NCBI GenBank assembly: GCA_033764775.1
Contig: JANRIQ010000002.1
Span: 232,450 to 296,449 of the forward strand
Origin: JAWXCE01 sp033764775
GTDB taxonomy: Bacteria; Pseudomonadota; Alphaproteobacteria; Rhizobiales; Rhodomicrobiaceae
Direction of reading: 5' to 3'
DNA: 64,000 nt
Below are positions 1 through 7,678 of this stretch, in pieces. Below the pieces are notes generated by a model, which was not told the DNA's origin, searched no databases, and saw only the letters and a program-made list of their open reading frames with translations. The position numbers and the translations under genes are program-made. Within the stretch, counting starts at the first letter, position 1. Each line of letters starts with the position of its first letter.

Positions 1-105
1 GTGTCTATGGGCAAGCGGGGCGGTAAGGCGCGCGCCGAAGGCATGACACCCGAACGGCGCGCGGAGATTGCTAGGAAGGCGGCCCGCAAAAGGTGGTCAA
101 CCTAA
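1..105 (+). CDS. Short RGG/ARAE-motif protein, 5' end possibly outside the window
   Basis: The frame is open from the first base and stops at 103-105. An ATG at 7 would give a 32-residue, very basic peptide with the pattern RGGKARAEGMTPERR followed by EIARKAARKRW. The same pattern (RGG-ARAE-LTP-xxR-xxIAKKAAxxRW) occurs near the N-terminus of the convergent P63C-domain gene at 102-1076, so this looks like a free-standing or truncated copy of that module. The two genes overlap tail to tail by 4 bp. No ribosome-binding site can be judged because upstream sequence is missing. Function unknown; a nucleic-acid-binding role is only a guess from its charge. Confidence 0.4.
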   Translation: MSMGKRGGKARAEGMTPERRAEIARKAARKRWST

Positions 106-1076
106 AATTCAAACTCTTTTTGCTCGCCAAATATCCGTTGCACGCTCCTCTCATATTGTTCGCGGTGGTCTGACATTTCTGCAATACCGAGAAGCCGCCC
201 TAGATGTTGACGAAGGGCTTTCACGCCGACCTCAGATAAAAATTGATGCAACCGGCGGTGCCGCTCTCCGCTTTCAGCTTTTTGTACTTTTGTTAATTCA
301 AGGATTTTTCCATTACTTTTTGCTAATGGCCAATAAACATGATTTACGGTTAAATGCTTGAACTTCCAGGGTTTATTTCGTTCTGGTTCGGGCAACTCGT
401 AAAGTCGATACCATTCACGGTAGAGTTGGTTCGGAAACTCCCTTTCGTAATCCCTTGCCTCTTGCTGCACATAAAATTTAAACGCGCGAATAATCTCTTC
501 TCGCGTCGCGTCATAGCCGGAAAGAGCATAGACAAGGTGCTTGATGCCAGACTTTGCAGATGCATTTACGATGATCTGAGCTTGCTTGGCGATGTGCTCC
601 TGCCGCTTGAGTAGCTTTCCTTCTTCATCAGCCTTTATGATGGCCTTACATAAATCAATGAGGATTGTAACGTCGTATCCATTCACCACAGACGGTGGCG
701 GCTGGTTCGCGCCCGCCGGTGACCATTGAAAAACAAGAGGATTTTCTAATTTTTCTCCTAGTTCGCGCCCGATGAAGGGCACGATCTTTTCACCCTTAAT
801 GAACGCTGGCAGGCGGCTGCCTCCTTCACCGAGGCCGAGAGCCGCGCCCATCCCACGTTGACTGATGACAGCGGTTTTTTGCTCGTCATCAAGGACGTAG
901 CAGTCCACATCTACACCAAAGTCCTCAATAAACGTGCCTTTGTGTGTGGCTTTGTATCCCCATCGCGCAGCAGCAGCCTTCTTCGCTATGTCGCGGCGTG
1001 CCTTGGGCGTTAAGGCCTCCGCGCGAGCTACTCCGCCTCGGGCACGCCCAGATGGTTTTTCATCCTCTTCGATCAT
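102..1076 (-). CDS. P63C domain-containing protein (phage-type)
   Basis: A 324-residue protein. The start at 1076 was chosen because the complementary strand has GGAG (1084-1087) 7 bases upstream of this ATG; a longer frame to 1181 has no such signal. Residues about 10-40 carry the basic RGGVARAEALTP / IAKKAAAARW module. The C-terminal half matches the P63C family pattern: FPNQLYREWYRLYEL, then KPWKFKHLTVNHVYWPL, then RHRRLHQFLSEVG with ALRQHLGRLLGIA and a final aromatic-rich segment. P63C proteins are found in phages, prophages and mobile islands; their biochemical role is not established. Base composition is clearly lower in GC than the flanking chromosome, which suggests transfer. The start codon overlaps one of four TGCAAGCA repeats. 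Confidence 0.75.
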   Translation of the reverse strand: MIEEDEKPSGRARGGVARAEALTPKARRDIAKKAAAARWGYKATHKGTFIEDFGVDVDCYVLDDEQKTAVISQRGMGAALGLGEGGSRLPAFIKGEKIVPFIGRELGEKLENPLVFQWSPAGANQPPPSVVNGYDVTILIDLCKAIIKADEEGKLLKRQEHIAKQAQIIVNASAKSGIKHLVYALSGYDATREEIIRAFKFYVQQEARDYEREFPNQLYREWYRLYELPEPERNKPWKFKHLTVNHVYWPLAKSNGKILELTKVQKAESGERHRRLHQFLSEVGVKALRQHLGRLLGIAEMSDHREQYERSVQRIFGEQKEFEF

Positions 1077-1162
1077 GCAAGCACTCCAATTTAGTTGATG
1101 CTTGCACTGTATGTGATTCTGCTGCCACAATGCAAGCACTGATTCTCGGAAGGTGCTTGCAA
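1075..1162. repeat. Four TGCAAGCA repeats forming two inverted pairs
   Basis: The octamer TGCAAGCA or its complement TGCTTGCA occurs at 1076-1083, 1099-1106, 1131-1138 and 1154-1161. Orientations alternate, so copies 1/2 and 3/4 form inverted pairs with the same 23-bp offset, and the pairs are 55 bp apart. The second pair extends to a 9-bp match (1131-1139 with 1153-1161). They fill the divergent intergenic region between the P63C gene and the transposase, and copy 1 overlaps the P63C start codon. The arrangement looks like paired operator sites for a dimeric regulator. A role in transposition is possible, but no matching copy was found beyond the transposase gene. Confidence 0.6.
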
Positions 1163-1202
1163 TATGCTTGAAGCTAAGCATTGCGTATCATATATTAGGG
1201 AC

Positions 1203-2063
1203 ATGAGCAAATTGTCCCTCGCCCAACGCTGTCAAATCCTTTCGCTGCTTTGCGAAGGTTCGTCTATGCGGTCTGTGTCCCGCGTGACCGGCGCCAGCAT
1301 CAACACGGTTGTGAAGCTGCTTAAAGAAGCGGGCGAAGCCTGTATTGAGTTTCACGATGAGAACGTGCGCGGCCTGAACTGCACTCGCATCGAATGCGAT
1401 GAAATTTGGAGCTTCGTATACGCCAAGGAAAAGAACGTGACCGCCGATGCCCCGGACTTCGCTGGCGACGTGTGGACGTGGACGAGCATCTGCGCGGATA
1501 CCAAAATCATACCGAACTGGTTCGTCGGTGGCCGTGATGCGGACTATGCCAAGCTGTTTATGGAAGACCTCGCATCGCGGTTGAATAACCGCGTGCAGAT
1601 GACGACCGACGGTCACAAGGCGTATCTCCAAGCGGTCGAAGGCGCGTTTGGTGCGGACATTGATTACGCCCAGCTCGTCAAAGTGTTCGGCGCAGCGCCA
1701 GAGTCCAGCAAGAGCCGCTACTCACCAGCCGAATGCACGGGCATCAAGAAAAAGGTTAAGATCGGTAGCCCGGACAAAAAGAAGATTTCAACGAGCTATG
1801 CCGAGCGCCAGAACCTCACGATGCGCATGCATATGCGCCGGTTTACTCGGCTGACTAACGCTTTCTCGAAAAAGTTCGAAAGCCACTGCCATATGGTTGC
1901 GCTCTATACCGTCTGGTATAACTTCATCCGCACTCATAAGACGCTGAAAACGACGCCTGCGGTTGCGGCTGGTTTGGCGGACGCGCCACGCGGATTTGAG
2001 TTTATTGTGGAGTTAATTGAGGCCCGCGCGCCCAAGGCTGGACGGCCAAAGAAAAACACCTGA
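1203..2063 (+). CDS. IS1-type DDE transposase
   Basis: A 286-residue transposase. The N-terminus has a helix-turn-helix (SMRSVSRVTGASINTVVKLL). The catalytic DDE residues are visible in IS1-like contexts: first D in ECDEIWSFVYAKEK, second D in TTDGHKAYL, and E in SYAERQNLTMRMHMRRFTR followed by NAFSKK. Unlike classical IS1, which makes its transposase through an InsA/InsB frameshift, this is one uninterrupted frame. The start at 1203 has AGGG about 5 bases upstream; an in-frame ATG at 1164 is an alternative. I found no convincing terminal inverted repeats or target duplication by eye, so element ends are not drawn. It adjoins a phage-type gene, in keeping with a mobile islet. Confidence 0.85.
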   Translation: MSKLSLAQRCQILSLLCEGSSMRSVSRVTGASINTVVKLLKEAGEACIEFHDENVRGLNCTRIECDEIWSFVYAKEKNVTADAPDFAGDVWTWTSICADTKIIPNWFVGGRDADYAKLFMEDLASRLNNRVQMTTDGHKAYLQAVEGAFGADIDYAQLVKVFGAAPESSKSRYSPAECTGIKKKVKIGSPDKKKISTSYAERQNLTMRMHMRRFTRLTNAFSKKFESHCHMVALYTVWYNFIRTHKTLKTTPAVAAGLADAPRGFEFIVELIEARAPKAGRPKKNT

Positions 2064-2203
2064 TACACTACCCGAAAAACCGGTTTGGCGCATATACGGG
2101 CTTGCAGTACACCGCATACGAGTTTCGCGGCGACAACATCGCGGAAGTGACTCCTGGGGCGCTCTGGTGCCCGAAAAGCGCTTATACCCCTTATAAGCTT
2201 TAG
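2063..2203 (+). pseudogene. Coding-like remnant downstream of the transposase
   Basis: Directly after the transposase stop, in another frame, about 46 codons read as a plausible protein tail, including NRFGAYTGLQYTAYEF, then GDNIAEVTPGALWCPKSA and a short TPYKL end at a TAG (2201-2203). No ATG lies upstream in frame before a stop at 2018-2020; a TTG at 2102 is the only usual start candidate. The composition is protein-like rather than random, so this may be the 3' end of a gene cut by the insertion or a very small gene. The rest of the gap to cysD (2204-2359) shows no further gene. Family not recognised. Confidence 0.3.
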
Positions 2204-2359
2204 GAGCGCGGAGGGTCACGCAGCGCTTTTGCCGGCGTGATCTAGTCCCGAGCTTTTTAATAAATGCGATAAATCACGGCTTGACCGGACGGCGTTTCCG
2301 CGCTCAATGCGTGGCACGGAAAAGCCGGCGCTCGCCCTCTCTCACCCAAAGGTAAAGCC

Positions 2360-3271
2360 TTGAGTTCACATACCCAGCGCTCCCAGCATCTCCGCCAGCT
2401 CGAAGCGGAGGCGATTTACATTCTGCGCGAAACCGCCGCCGAGTTTCAGAACCCGGTGCTGATGTACTCCATCGGCAAGGACTCCTCGGTGCTGCTGCAC
2501 CTCGCGCTGAAAGCGTTTTACCCCGGCAAGCCGCCGTTTCCCCTACTCCACATCGACACCACGTGGAAGTTCCGTGAGATGATCGCCTTTCGGGATGACA
2601 CCGCGCGGCGGCTCGGCCTCGACCTCATCGTGCACACCAACCAGGAGGGCTTGGCCGCCGGCGTGAACCCGTTCGCCTCGGGCAGCGCCGTGCACACCGA
2701 GGTCATGAAGACGGTCGCGCTGCGCCAGGCGCTCGACAAATACAAATTCGACGCGGCCATCGGCGGCGCCCGGCGCGACGAGGAGAAGTCGCGCGCCAAG
2801 GAGCGGGTGTTCTCGCACCGGTCGGCCAATCACCGCTGGGATCCGAAAAACCAGCGCCCCGAGCTTTGGCGGCTTTATAACGGCCGCGTCGCGCCGGGAG
2901 AGAGCATGCGCGTGTTCCCGCTCTCGAACTGGACGGAGCTCGACGTGTGGCAATACATCGTTCAGGAAAACATCCCCATCGTGCCGCTCTATTACGCCAA
3001 GGAGCGCCCGGTCGTGGAGCGCAGCGGCATGCTCATCATGGTCGATGACGAGCGCATGCCGCTTGACGGCGCAACGCCCGAGATGAAGCTTGTTCGCTTC
3101 CGCACCCTCGGCTGCTATCCGCTGACCGCCGCCATCGAGTCGAGCGCCTCGAACCTCGACGAAATCGTCGCCGAACTTGTCTCCGCGCGCACCTCGGAAC
3201 GGCAGGGGCGGCTGATCGACAAGGACGAGTCCGCCGCGATGGAGAAGAAGAAGCAGGAAGGGTATTTCTGA
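2360..3271 (+). CDS. cysD: Sulfate adenylyltransferase subunit 2 (CysD)
   Basis: A 303-residue small subunit of ATP sulfurylase, which adenylates sulfate to APS using ATP in the first step of assimilatory sulfate reduction. The PAPS-reductase-like fold is marked by PVLMYSIGKDSSVLLHLA, containing the SGGKDS-type PP-loop (here SIGKDS), and by GGARRDEEKSRAKERVFSHR in the middle. The C-terminus LIDKDESAAMEKKKQEGYF is typical of the family. The start is TTG, preceded by AAAGGT. The stop overlaps the next start by one base (TGATG), implying translational coupling to cysNC. The upstream gap has a TTGACC hexamer near 2281 but no convincing minus-10 box. Confidence 0.97.
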   Translation: MSSHTQRSQHLRQLEAEAIYILRETAAEFQNPVLMYSIGKDSSVLLHLALKAFYPGKPPFPLLHIDTTWKFREMIAFRDDTARRLGLDLIVHTNQEGLAAGVNPFASGSAVHTEVMKTVALRQALDKYKFDAAIGGARRDEEKSRAKERVFSHRSANHRWDPKNQRPELWRLYNGRVAPGESMRVFPLSNWTELDVWQYIVQENIPIVPLYYAKERPVVERSGMLIMVDDERMPLDGATPEMKLVRFRTLGCYPLTAAIESSASNLDEIVAELVSARTSERQGRLIDKDESAAMEKKKQEGYF

Positions 3272-5154
3272 TGGTCGCCTCCGCCGCGCAAACGCGCCCC
3301 GTCTTCGAACCCGAAGCCGCGCCCGCTCACGCCGAAAAGGGCCTGCTGTGCTTCCTCACCTGCGGCAGCGTGGACGACGGCAAGAGCACGCTCATCGGAC
3401 GCATGCTCTACGACGCGCAAATGATCTACGACGACCAGCTCACCACGCTGGAGGCGGACAGCAAAAAGGTTGGCACCACCGGCGGCGACATCGACCTGGC
3501 GCTCTTGGTGGACGGGCTGCAGGCCGAGCGCGAGCAGGGCATAACCATCGACGTGGCGTATCGTTATTTCTCGACGCCGCGCCGCAAGTTCATCGTCGCC
3601 GACACGCCAGGTCATGAGCAGTACACGCGCAACATGGCGACGGGCGCCAGCGTGTCGGACGTGGCCGTGATCCTCGCCGACGCGCGCAAAGGCGTGCTGA
3701 CCCAGACGCGGCGGCATTCGACCATCGCGCATCTGCTCGGCATACGGCACGCCGTGCTCGCCGTTAACAAAATGGATCTCGTCGATTTTTCGCGCGAGGT
3801 CTTTGAGCGCATCGCGGCGGATTACGCGGCGTTCGCCAAGGCGCTTGGCCTTGAGAACGTGGTCGCCGTGCCGGTCGCCGCCCGCTCCGGCGACAACGTG
3901 CTGAACCGCAGCGTGCGCACGCCGTGGTACTCCGGCCCGACGCTCATGAGCTATCTGGAGGACGTCGAGGTGCGCGCGGACGCGAGCGCCGCTCCGTTCC
4001 GCTTCCCTGTGCAATGGGTGAGCCGCCCGAACCTCGATTTCCGCGGCTTTGCGGGCACGGTGGCGAGCGGCGCAATCAAGGCGGGCGACAAGGTCGCCGT
4101 GCTGCCCTCCGGCCGGACGACGACGCTCTCGCGCATCGTCACCTATGACGGGGACGAGCCGCACGCGAAGGCTGGCGACGCGGTGACGTTGACGCTCGCC
4201 GATGAGGTGGACGTGAGCCGCGGCGACGTGATTGTGGCGGCGGGCGACCGCGCCGAGATCGCCGACCAGTTCGCCGCCAAGATCATCTGGATGAGCGAGG
4301 AGCCGCTGCTGCCCGGCCGGCCGTATCTCATCAAGCTCGGCGGACAGACGGCGAACGTCAGCGTCAGCGCGCTCAAGCATAAAATTGACGTGGACAGCGC
4401 GAGCGAAATCGCCGGCAAGCAGCTCGAACTGAATGAAATCGGCTTCTGCAACCTGTCCGTCTCGCGCCCTCTCGTGTTCGACGCTTACGAGGCCAACCGC
4501 GCGACCGGCGGCTTCATCCTCATCGACAAGCTGTCGAACGCCACGGTCGGGGCGGGGCTGATCCAGTTTCCCCTGCGGCGCGCGGCCAACGTGCATTGGC
4601 AGGCGCTCGACTTGAATAAGGAGGCGCGGGGCGCGGCGCTGGGGCAGAAACCCCGCTGCCTGTGGTTCACGGGGCTTTCCGGCTCGGGCAAATCGACCGT
4701 AGCCAACCTTTTGGAAAAGCGGCTCCACGCGCTCGGCCGCCACACCTACATCCTCGACGGCGACAACGTCCGCCATGGGCTGAACCGCGACCTTGGCTTC
4801 ACCGACGCCGACCGCGTGGAGAACATCCGCCGCGTCGCGGAGGTGGCGAAGCTTATGGTGGACGCCGGGCTGATCGTGATGGTGTCGTTCATCTCGCCGT
4901 TTCGCGCCGAGCGGCGCATGGCGCGCGAGCTGTTCGCGGAAGGCGAGTTTATCGAGGTGTTCGTCGATACGCCGCTGGAGGTGTGCGAAGCTCGCGACGT
5001 GAAAGGCCTCTACAAGAAGGCCCGCGCCGGGCAGATCGCAAACTTCACCGGCATCTCTTCGGCCTACGAAGCGCCGGTAACGCCGGAACTGCGGCTCGAT
5101 GGCGGCGCGCAGACGCCGGAGGAGATGGTCGAGCGCATCGTGGCGGCGCTGTGA
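3271..5154 (+). CDS. cysNC: Bifunctional sulfate adenylyltransferase subunit 1 / APS kinase (CysN-CysC fusion)
   Basis: A 627-residue fusion. Residues 1-445 are the CysN GTPase that drives ATP sulfurylase: G1 motif GSVDDGKST at 32-40, DTPGHEQYTRNM near 112, NKMD near 166, followed by EF-Tu-like beta-barrel domains. From about residue 450 the CysC domain begins, with P-loop GLSGSGKST (468-476), DGDNVRHGLNRDLGF and FISPFRAERRMAR, for phosphorylation of APS to PAPS. The fusion is the NodQ-like arrangement common in rhizobia-related bacteria. It points to a PAPS route rather than direct APS reduction, although no PAPS reductase gene is nearby. Its 3' end faces the DUF934 gene with a 7-bp gap. Confidence 0.97.
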   Translation: MVASAAQTRPVFEPEAAPAHAEKGLLCFLTCGSVDDGKSTLIGRMLYDAQMIYDDQLTTLEADSKKVGTTGGDIDLALLVDGLQAEREQGITIDVAYRYFSTPRRKFIVADTPGHEQYTRNMATGASVSDVAVILADARKGVLTQTRRHSTIAHLLGIRHAVLAVNKMDLVDFSREVFERIAADYAAFAKALGLENVVAVPVAARSGDNVLNRSVRTPWYSGPTLMSYLEDVEVRADASAAPFRFPVQWVSRPNLDFRGFAGTVASGAIKAGDKVAVLPSGRTTTLSRIVTYDGDEPHAKAGDAVTLTLADEVDVSRGDVIVAAGDRAEIADQFAAKIIWMSEEPLLPGRPYLIKLGGQTANVSVSALKHKIDVDSASEIAGKQLELNEIGFCNLSVSRPLVFDAYEANRATGGFILIDKLSNATVGAGLIQFPLRRAANVHWQALDLNKEARGAALGQKPRCLWFTGLSGSGKSTVANLLEKRLHALGRHTYILDGDNVRHGLNRDLGFTDADRVENIRRVAEVAKLMVDAGLIVMVSFISPFRAERRMARELFAEGEFIEVFVDTPLEVCEARDVKGLYKKARAGQIANFTGISSAYEAPVTPELRLDGGAQTPEEMVERIVAAL

Positions 5155-5161
5155 AGCGCGG

Positions 5162-5665
5162 CTACCTATCGGCGTCGCGGGCTCGGTAGCGGGCGATGAG
5201 GATGTTCTGAGGGCCCGGATAGCCTGGCTGATATCCCAGGCTCATGGAGGCGGCGGCTTCGCGCCAATGCGCCTCGGGCTGGCGGGCGGCAAGCGCGTCC
5301 GAGATTTCGATCGTGTCGAAGCCGCAGGCGCGCGCATAAGCGTACTGGTCAGGGATGATGTGCCCTTTCGCCCGCAACTCACCCTGAAAGCCGAGCCGCC
5401 GCAGCCGCTTCCCGAGCGAAAATCCGCGTCCGTCGTTGAAGGCAGGGAACGGGATCACGATCAGGTCAAGGCGCCCGAACAGCGGCGCAAGGCTTTCCGG
5501 CTGCGTGTTGTTTGGGACTTCGACGCCCCGTGCGCCCGCCGCTTCGCCCTCGTCCAACAGCCGCTTCAGCGGGATCACCGCATTCTGCCCCGGGGCAGAG
5601 GCTTCGCCCTCGCCGAGCCACCGCCAATCGTCCGCCGTGAAGCCGCCGTCCCTAATGAGGGGCAT
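5162..5665 (-). CDS. DUF934 family protein, sulfur assimilation-associated
   Basis: A 167-residue member of the DUF934 (COG3749) family, which sits beside sulfite reductase and PAPS reductase genes in many alphaproteobacteria. Visible family features are VIPLKRLLDEGEAAGARGVE, LDLIVIPFPAFNDGRGFSLG and the aromatic-rich RLRRLGFQGELRAKGHIIPDQ. The start at 5665 lies inside the 3' end of cysI, a 14-bp overlap that suggests translational coupling. Biochemical function is not established; context indicates a role linked to sulfite reduction. Confidence 0.88.
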   Translation of the reverse strand: MPLIRDGGFTADDWRWLGEGEASAPGQNAVIPLKRLLDEGEAAGARGVEVPNNTQPESLAPLFGRLDLIVIPFPAFNDGRGFSLGKRLRRLGFQGELRAKGHIIPDQYAYARACGFDTIEISDALAARQPEAHWREAAASMSLGYQPGYPGPQNILIARYRARDADR

Positions 5666-7307
5666 AGAGCGCGCCCTTCATCACGTCGTGGCCGAGGCGA
5701 TGGTAGGTTTCCTTGAAGGTCTCGCCCGGCTGACGCTCCCGCAGATAGAAGTGGATGAGCCGTTCGATGGCGTCGGTCACGCCCTCCGCCGGGAAGCCGG
5801 GGCCGGAGCGCTCGCCGATGGCGGCGGTGTCGGTCGGGTCGCCGCCGAGCGTGATCTGATAGGCCTCAGCGCCCGTCTTCTCCAGGCCGAGGATGCCGAT
5901 GTCGCCGACATGGTGATGCCCGCAGGCGTTGATGCAGCCGGAAATCTTGATGCGGATGGGGCCGATGCTCTCCTGCATCGCGGCGTCGGCGAAGCGCTCG
6001 GTGATCTCTTGCGCGATGGGGATGGAGCGGGCGGTCGCCAGTGAGCAATAGTCGAGGCCGGGGCACGACACCACGTCGGAGATCAGCTCCGCGTTGGGCG
6101 CCGCGAGGCCCGCCGCCTGGAGCTTGCTCCACACCGCGAACAGCTCCGACTTTTTCACATTGGGCAGCACGATGTTCTGCTCGGCGGTTACGCGCAGCTC
6201 GGAGAGGCTGTGCGCGTCCGCGATGTCCGCCATGGCCCGCATCTCCGCGCCGGTGGCGTCTCCAGGCGCGCCGCCCTTCGGTTTCAGCGAAATGAGCGCA
6301 ATTGCATAGCCCGGCTGCTTGTGAGCCCGCGTGTTCACACGCACCCAGCGCGCGAAGTCCGGATCGGCGATCATCGCGGCCTGCAGCTCGGGAGACGCGT
6401 CGGGCAGGGCGTCGTAGGAGGGCGGGCGGAAAAACGCCTCGATCCGTTTCAGCTCCTCGTCGATCGGCGGCATGCTCGACCGGTCGACACGCGCATATTC
6501 GTCGTAAACAGCTTGGCGAAACTCGTCCGCGCCGGTCTCGTGCACCAGAATCTTGATGCGCGCCTTGAACTTGTTGTCGCGCCGGCCCTCAGCGTTGTAG
6601 ACGCGCATGATGGCCTCGATGAACGGCAGCAGGTCGGTCTCGCCGATGAAATCCGCCACCTTGACTCCGATCATGGGCGTGCGCCCGAGGCCGCCTCCCG
6701 CCCACACCTCGCAGCCGCGCTGACCCTCGGCGTTTTGCACCACGCGCAGGCCGATATCGTGGAATTTGATGACGGCGCGGTCGTTGGGGGCGCCGGTGAC
6801 GGCGATCTTGAACTTGCGCGGCAGGAAAGAGAATTCCGGGTGCGCGCTCGACCATTGGCGGATCAGCTCGGCGAACGGGCGCGGGTCGGAGACTTCATCG
6901 GCGGCGACGCCGGAGTACGGGTCGGCGGTCACGTTGCGGATGCAGTTGCCCGAGGTCTGGATGGCGTGCATCTCCACATCCGCCAAATCGTCGAGGATGT
7001 CCGGCACGTCCTTCAGCAGTGGCCAGTTATATTGAATGTTCTGGCGTGTGGTGAAGTGGCCGTAGCCGCGGTCGTATTTGTCCGCGATCATCGCGAGCTG
7101 GCGCATCTGCAGGCTCGACAGCGTGCCGTACGGTATGGCGACGCGTAGCATATAGGCGTGAAGCTGCAGATACAGGCCATTCATCAGGCGCAGCGGTCGG
7201 AATTCGTCCTCGGTGAGGGCGCCCGTCAGCCGCCGCTCAACCTGCCCACGGAACTGGGCGACCCGCTCCCGCACGAAACGCGCGTCGAAAGCGTCGTATT
7301 GATACAT
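5652..7307 (-). CDS. cysI: Nitrite/sulfite reductase hemoprotein (CysI-type)
   Basis: A 551-residue siroheme/[4Fe-4S] enzyme that reduces sulfite to sulfide. Two ferredoxin-like halves are present, with TSGNCIRNVTADPYSG in the first. The cluster ligands are CPGLDYC (near residues 414-420) and CINACGHHHVGD (near 457-461). No CysJ flavoprotein gene is adjacent; instead a 2Fe-2S ferredoxin is encoded two genes upstream in the same operon, consistent with ferredoxin-dependent reduction. The start has GGAG six bases upstream, overlapping the end of the DUF2849 gene. A nitrite reductase role is less likely given the cysD/cysNC and DUF934 neighbours. Confidence 0.92.
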   Translation of the reverse strand: MYQYDAFDARFVRERVAQFRGQVERRLTGALTEDEFRPLRLMNGLYLQLHAYMLRVAIPYGTLSSLQMRQLAMIADKYDRGYGHFTTRQNIQYNWPLLKDVPDILDDLADVEMHAIQTSGNCIRNVTADPYSGVAADEVSDPRPFAELIRQWSSAHPEFSFLPRKFKIAVTGAPNDRAVIKFHDIGLRVVQNAEGQRGCEVWAGGGLGRTPMIGVKVADFIGETDLLPFIEAIMRVYNAEGRRDNKFKARIKILVHETGADEFRQAVYDEYARVDRSSMPPIDEELKRIEAFFRPPSYDALPDASPELQAAMIADPDFARWVRVNTRAHKQPGYAIALISLKPKGGAPGDATGAEMRAMADIADAHSLSELRVTAEQNIVLPNVKKSELFAVWSKLQAAGLAAPNAELISDVVSCPGLDYCSLATARSIPIAQEITERFADAAMQESIGPIRIKISGCINACGHHHVGDIGILGLEKTGAEAYQITLGGDPTDTAAIGERSGPGFPAEGVTDAIERLIHFYLRERQPGETFKETYHRLGHDVMKGALYAPH

Positions 7308-7316
7308 CGCGAACTC

Positions 7317-7664
7317 CTAGGCGGCGTGGCGGTCGACGAAAGCCTTGAACGGCCGCACGCCCGAAGGGTCCGCCGCGTCAGGCCAGAAGGAGGGCCGCGC
7401 CCGCACGCGCATCTTTTCGCGGTAGTGCGTCGGGTGCGGCAGCCCGTCCGCGCCCAAGTCTACATCCACCAGATAAACGCCGACAACCTCGTTCGCCGCT
7501 TCCGACGCCTTGCCGACCCTTTCGAGCGCGGCTGCATCTTCAGGGGTGTGGGCGACCTGCGCGCGACGATGATCCGTGCTCCAATCCGCACCCGTCCAGA
7601 ACACGGAATAGCCGCCCAGAAGCTGGTTGGCCGTGAGTATCTTCAGGCTATTCTTTTTCGCCAC
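7317..7664 (-). CDS. DUF2849 domain-containing protein
   Basis: A 115-residue small protein of the DUF2849 family, found next to sulfite reductase genes in alphaproteobacteria. Recognisable segments are LKILTANQLLGGYSVFWTG at the N-terminus and GLPHPTHYREKMRVRARPSF toward the C-terminus. The start codon is GTG with GAGGAG upstream. It is separated from the ferredoxin by 14 bp and from cysI by 9 bp, so it belongs to the ferredoxin-DUF2849-cysI-DUF934 transcript. Its function is unknown; the constant association with CysI suggests a helper in sulfite reduction. Confidence 0.88.
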   Translation of the reverse strand: MAKKNSLKILTANQLLGGYSVFWTGADWSTDHRRAQVAHTPEDAAALERVGKASEAANEVVGVYLVDVDLGADGLPHPTHYREKMRVRARPSFWPDAADPSGVRPFKAFVDRHAA

Positions 7665-7678
7665 GGGCGGCTCCTCGA

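Noticed and set aside
1075..1162. TGCAAGCA copies considered as transposon terminal inverted repeats
   Set aside because: All four copies are on one side of the transposase; only a partial, short resemblance (GGCTTGCAG near 2099) occurs downstream.
3115..4776. Long open frame antisense to cysNC
   Set aside because: It is a GC-rich shadow of cysNC: low-complexity Arg/Ala/Glu composition, no recognisable domain, and the sense frame is a certain gene.
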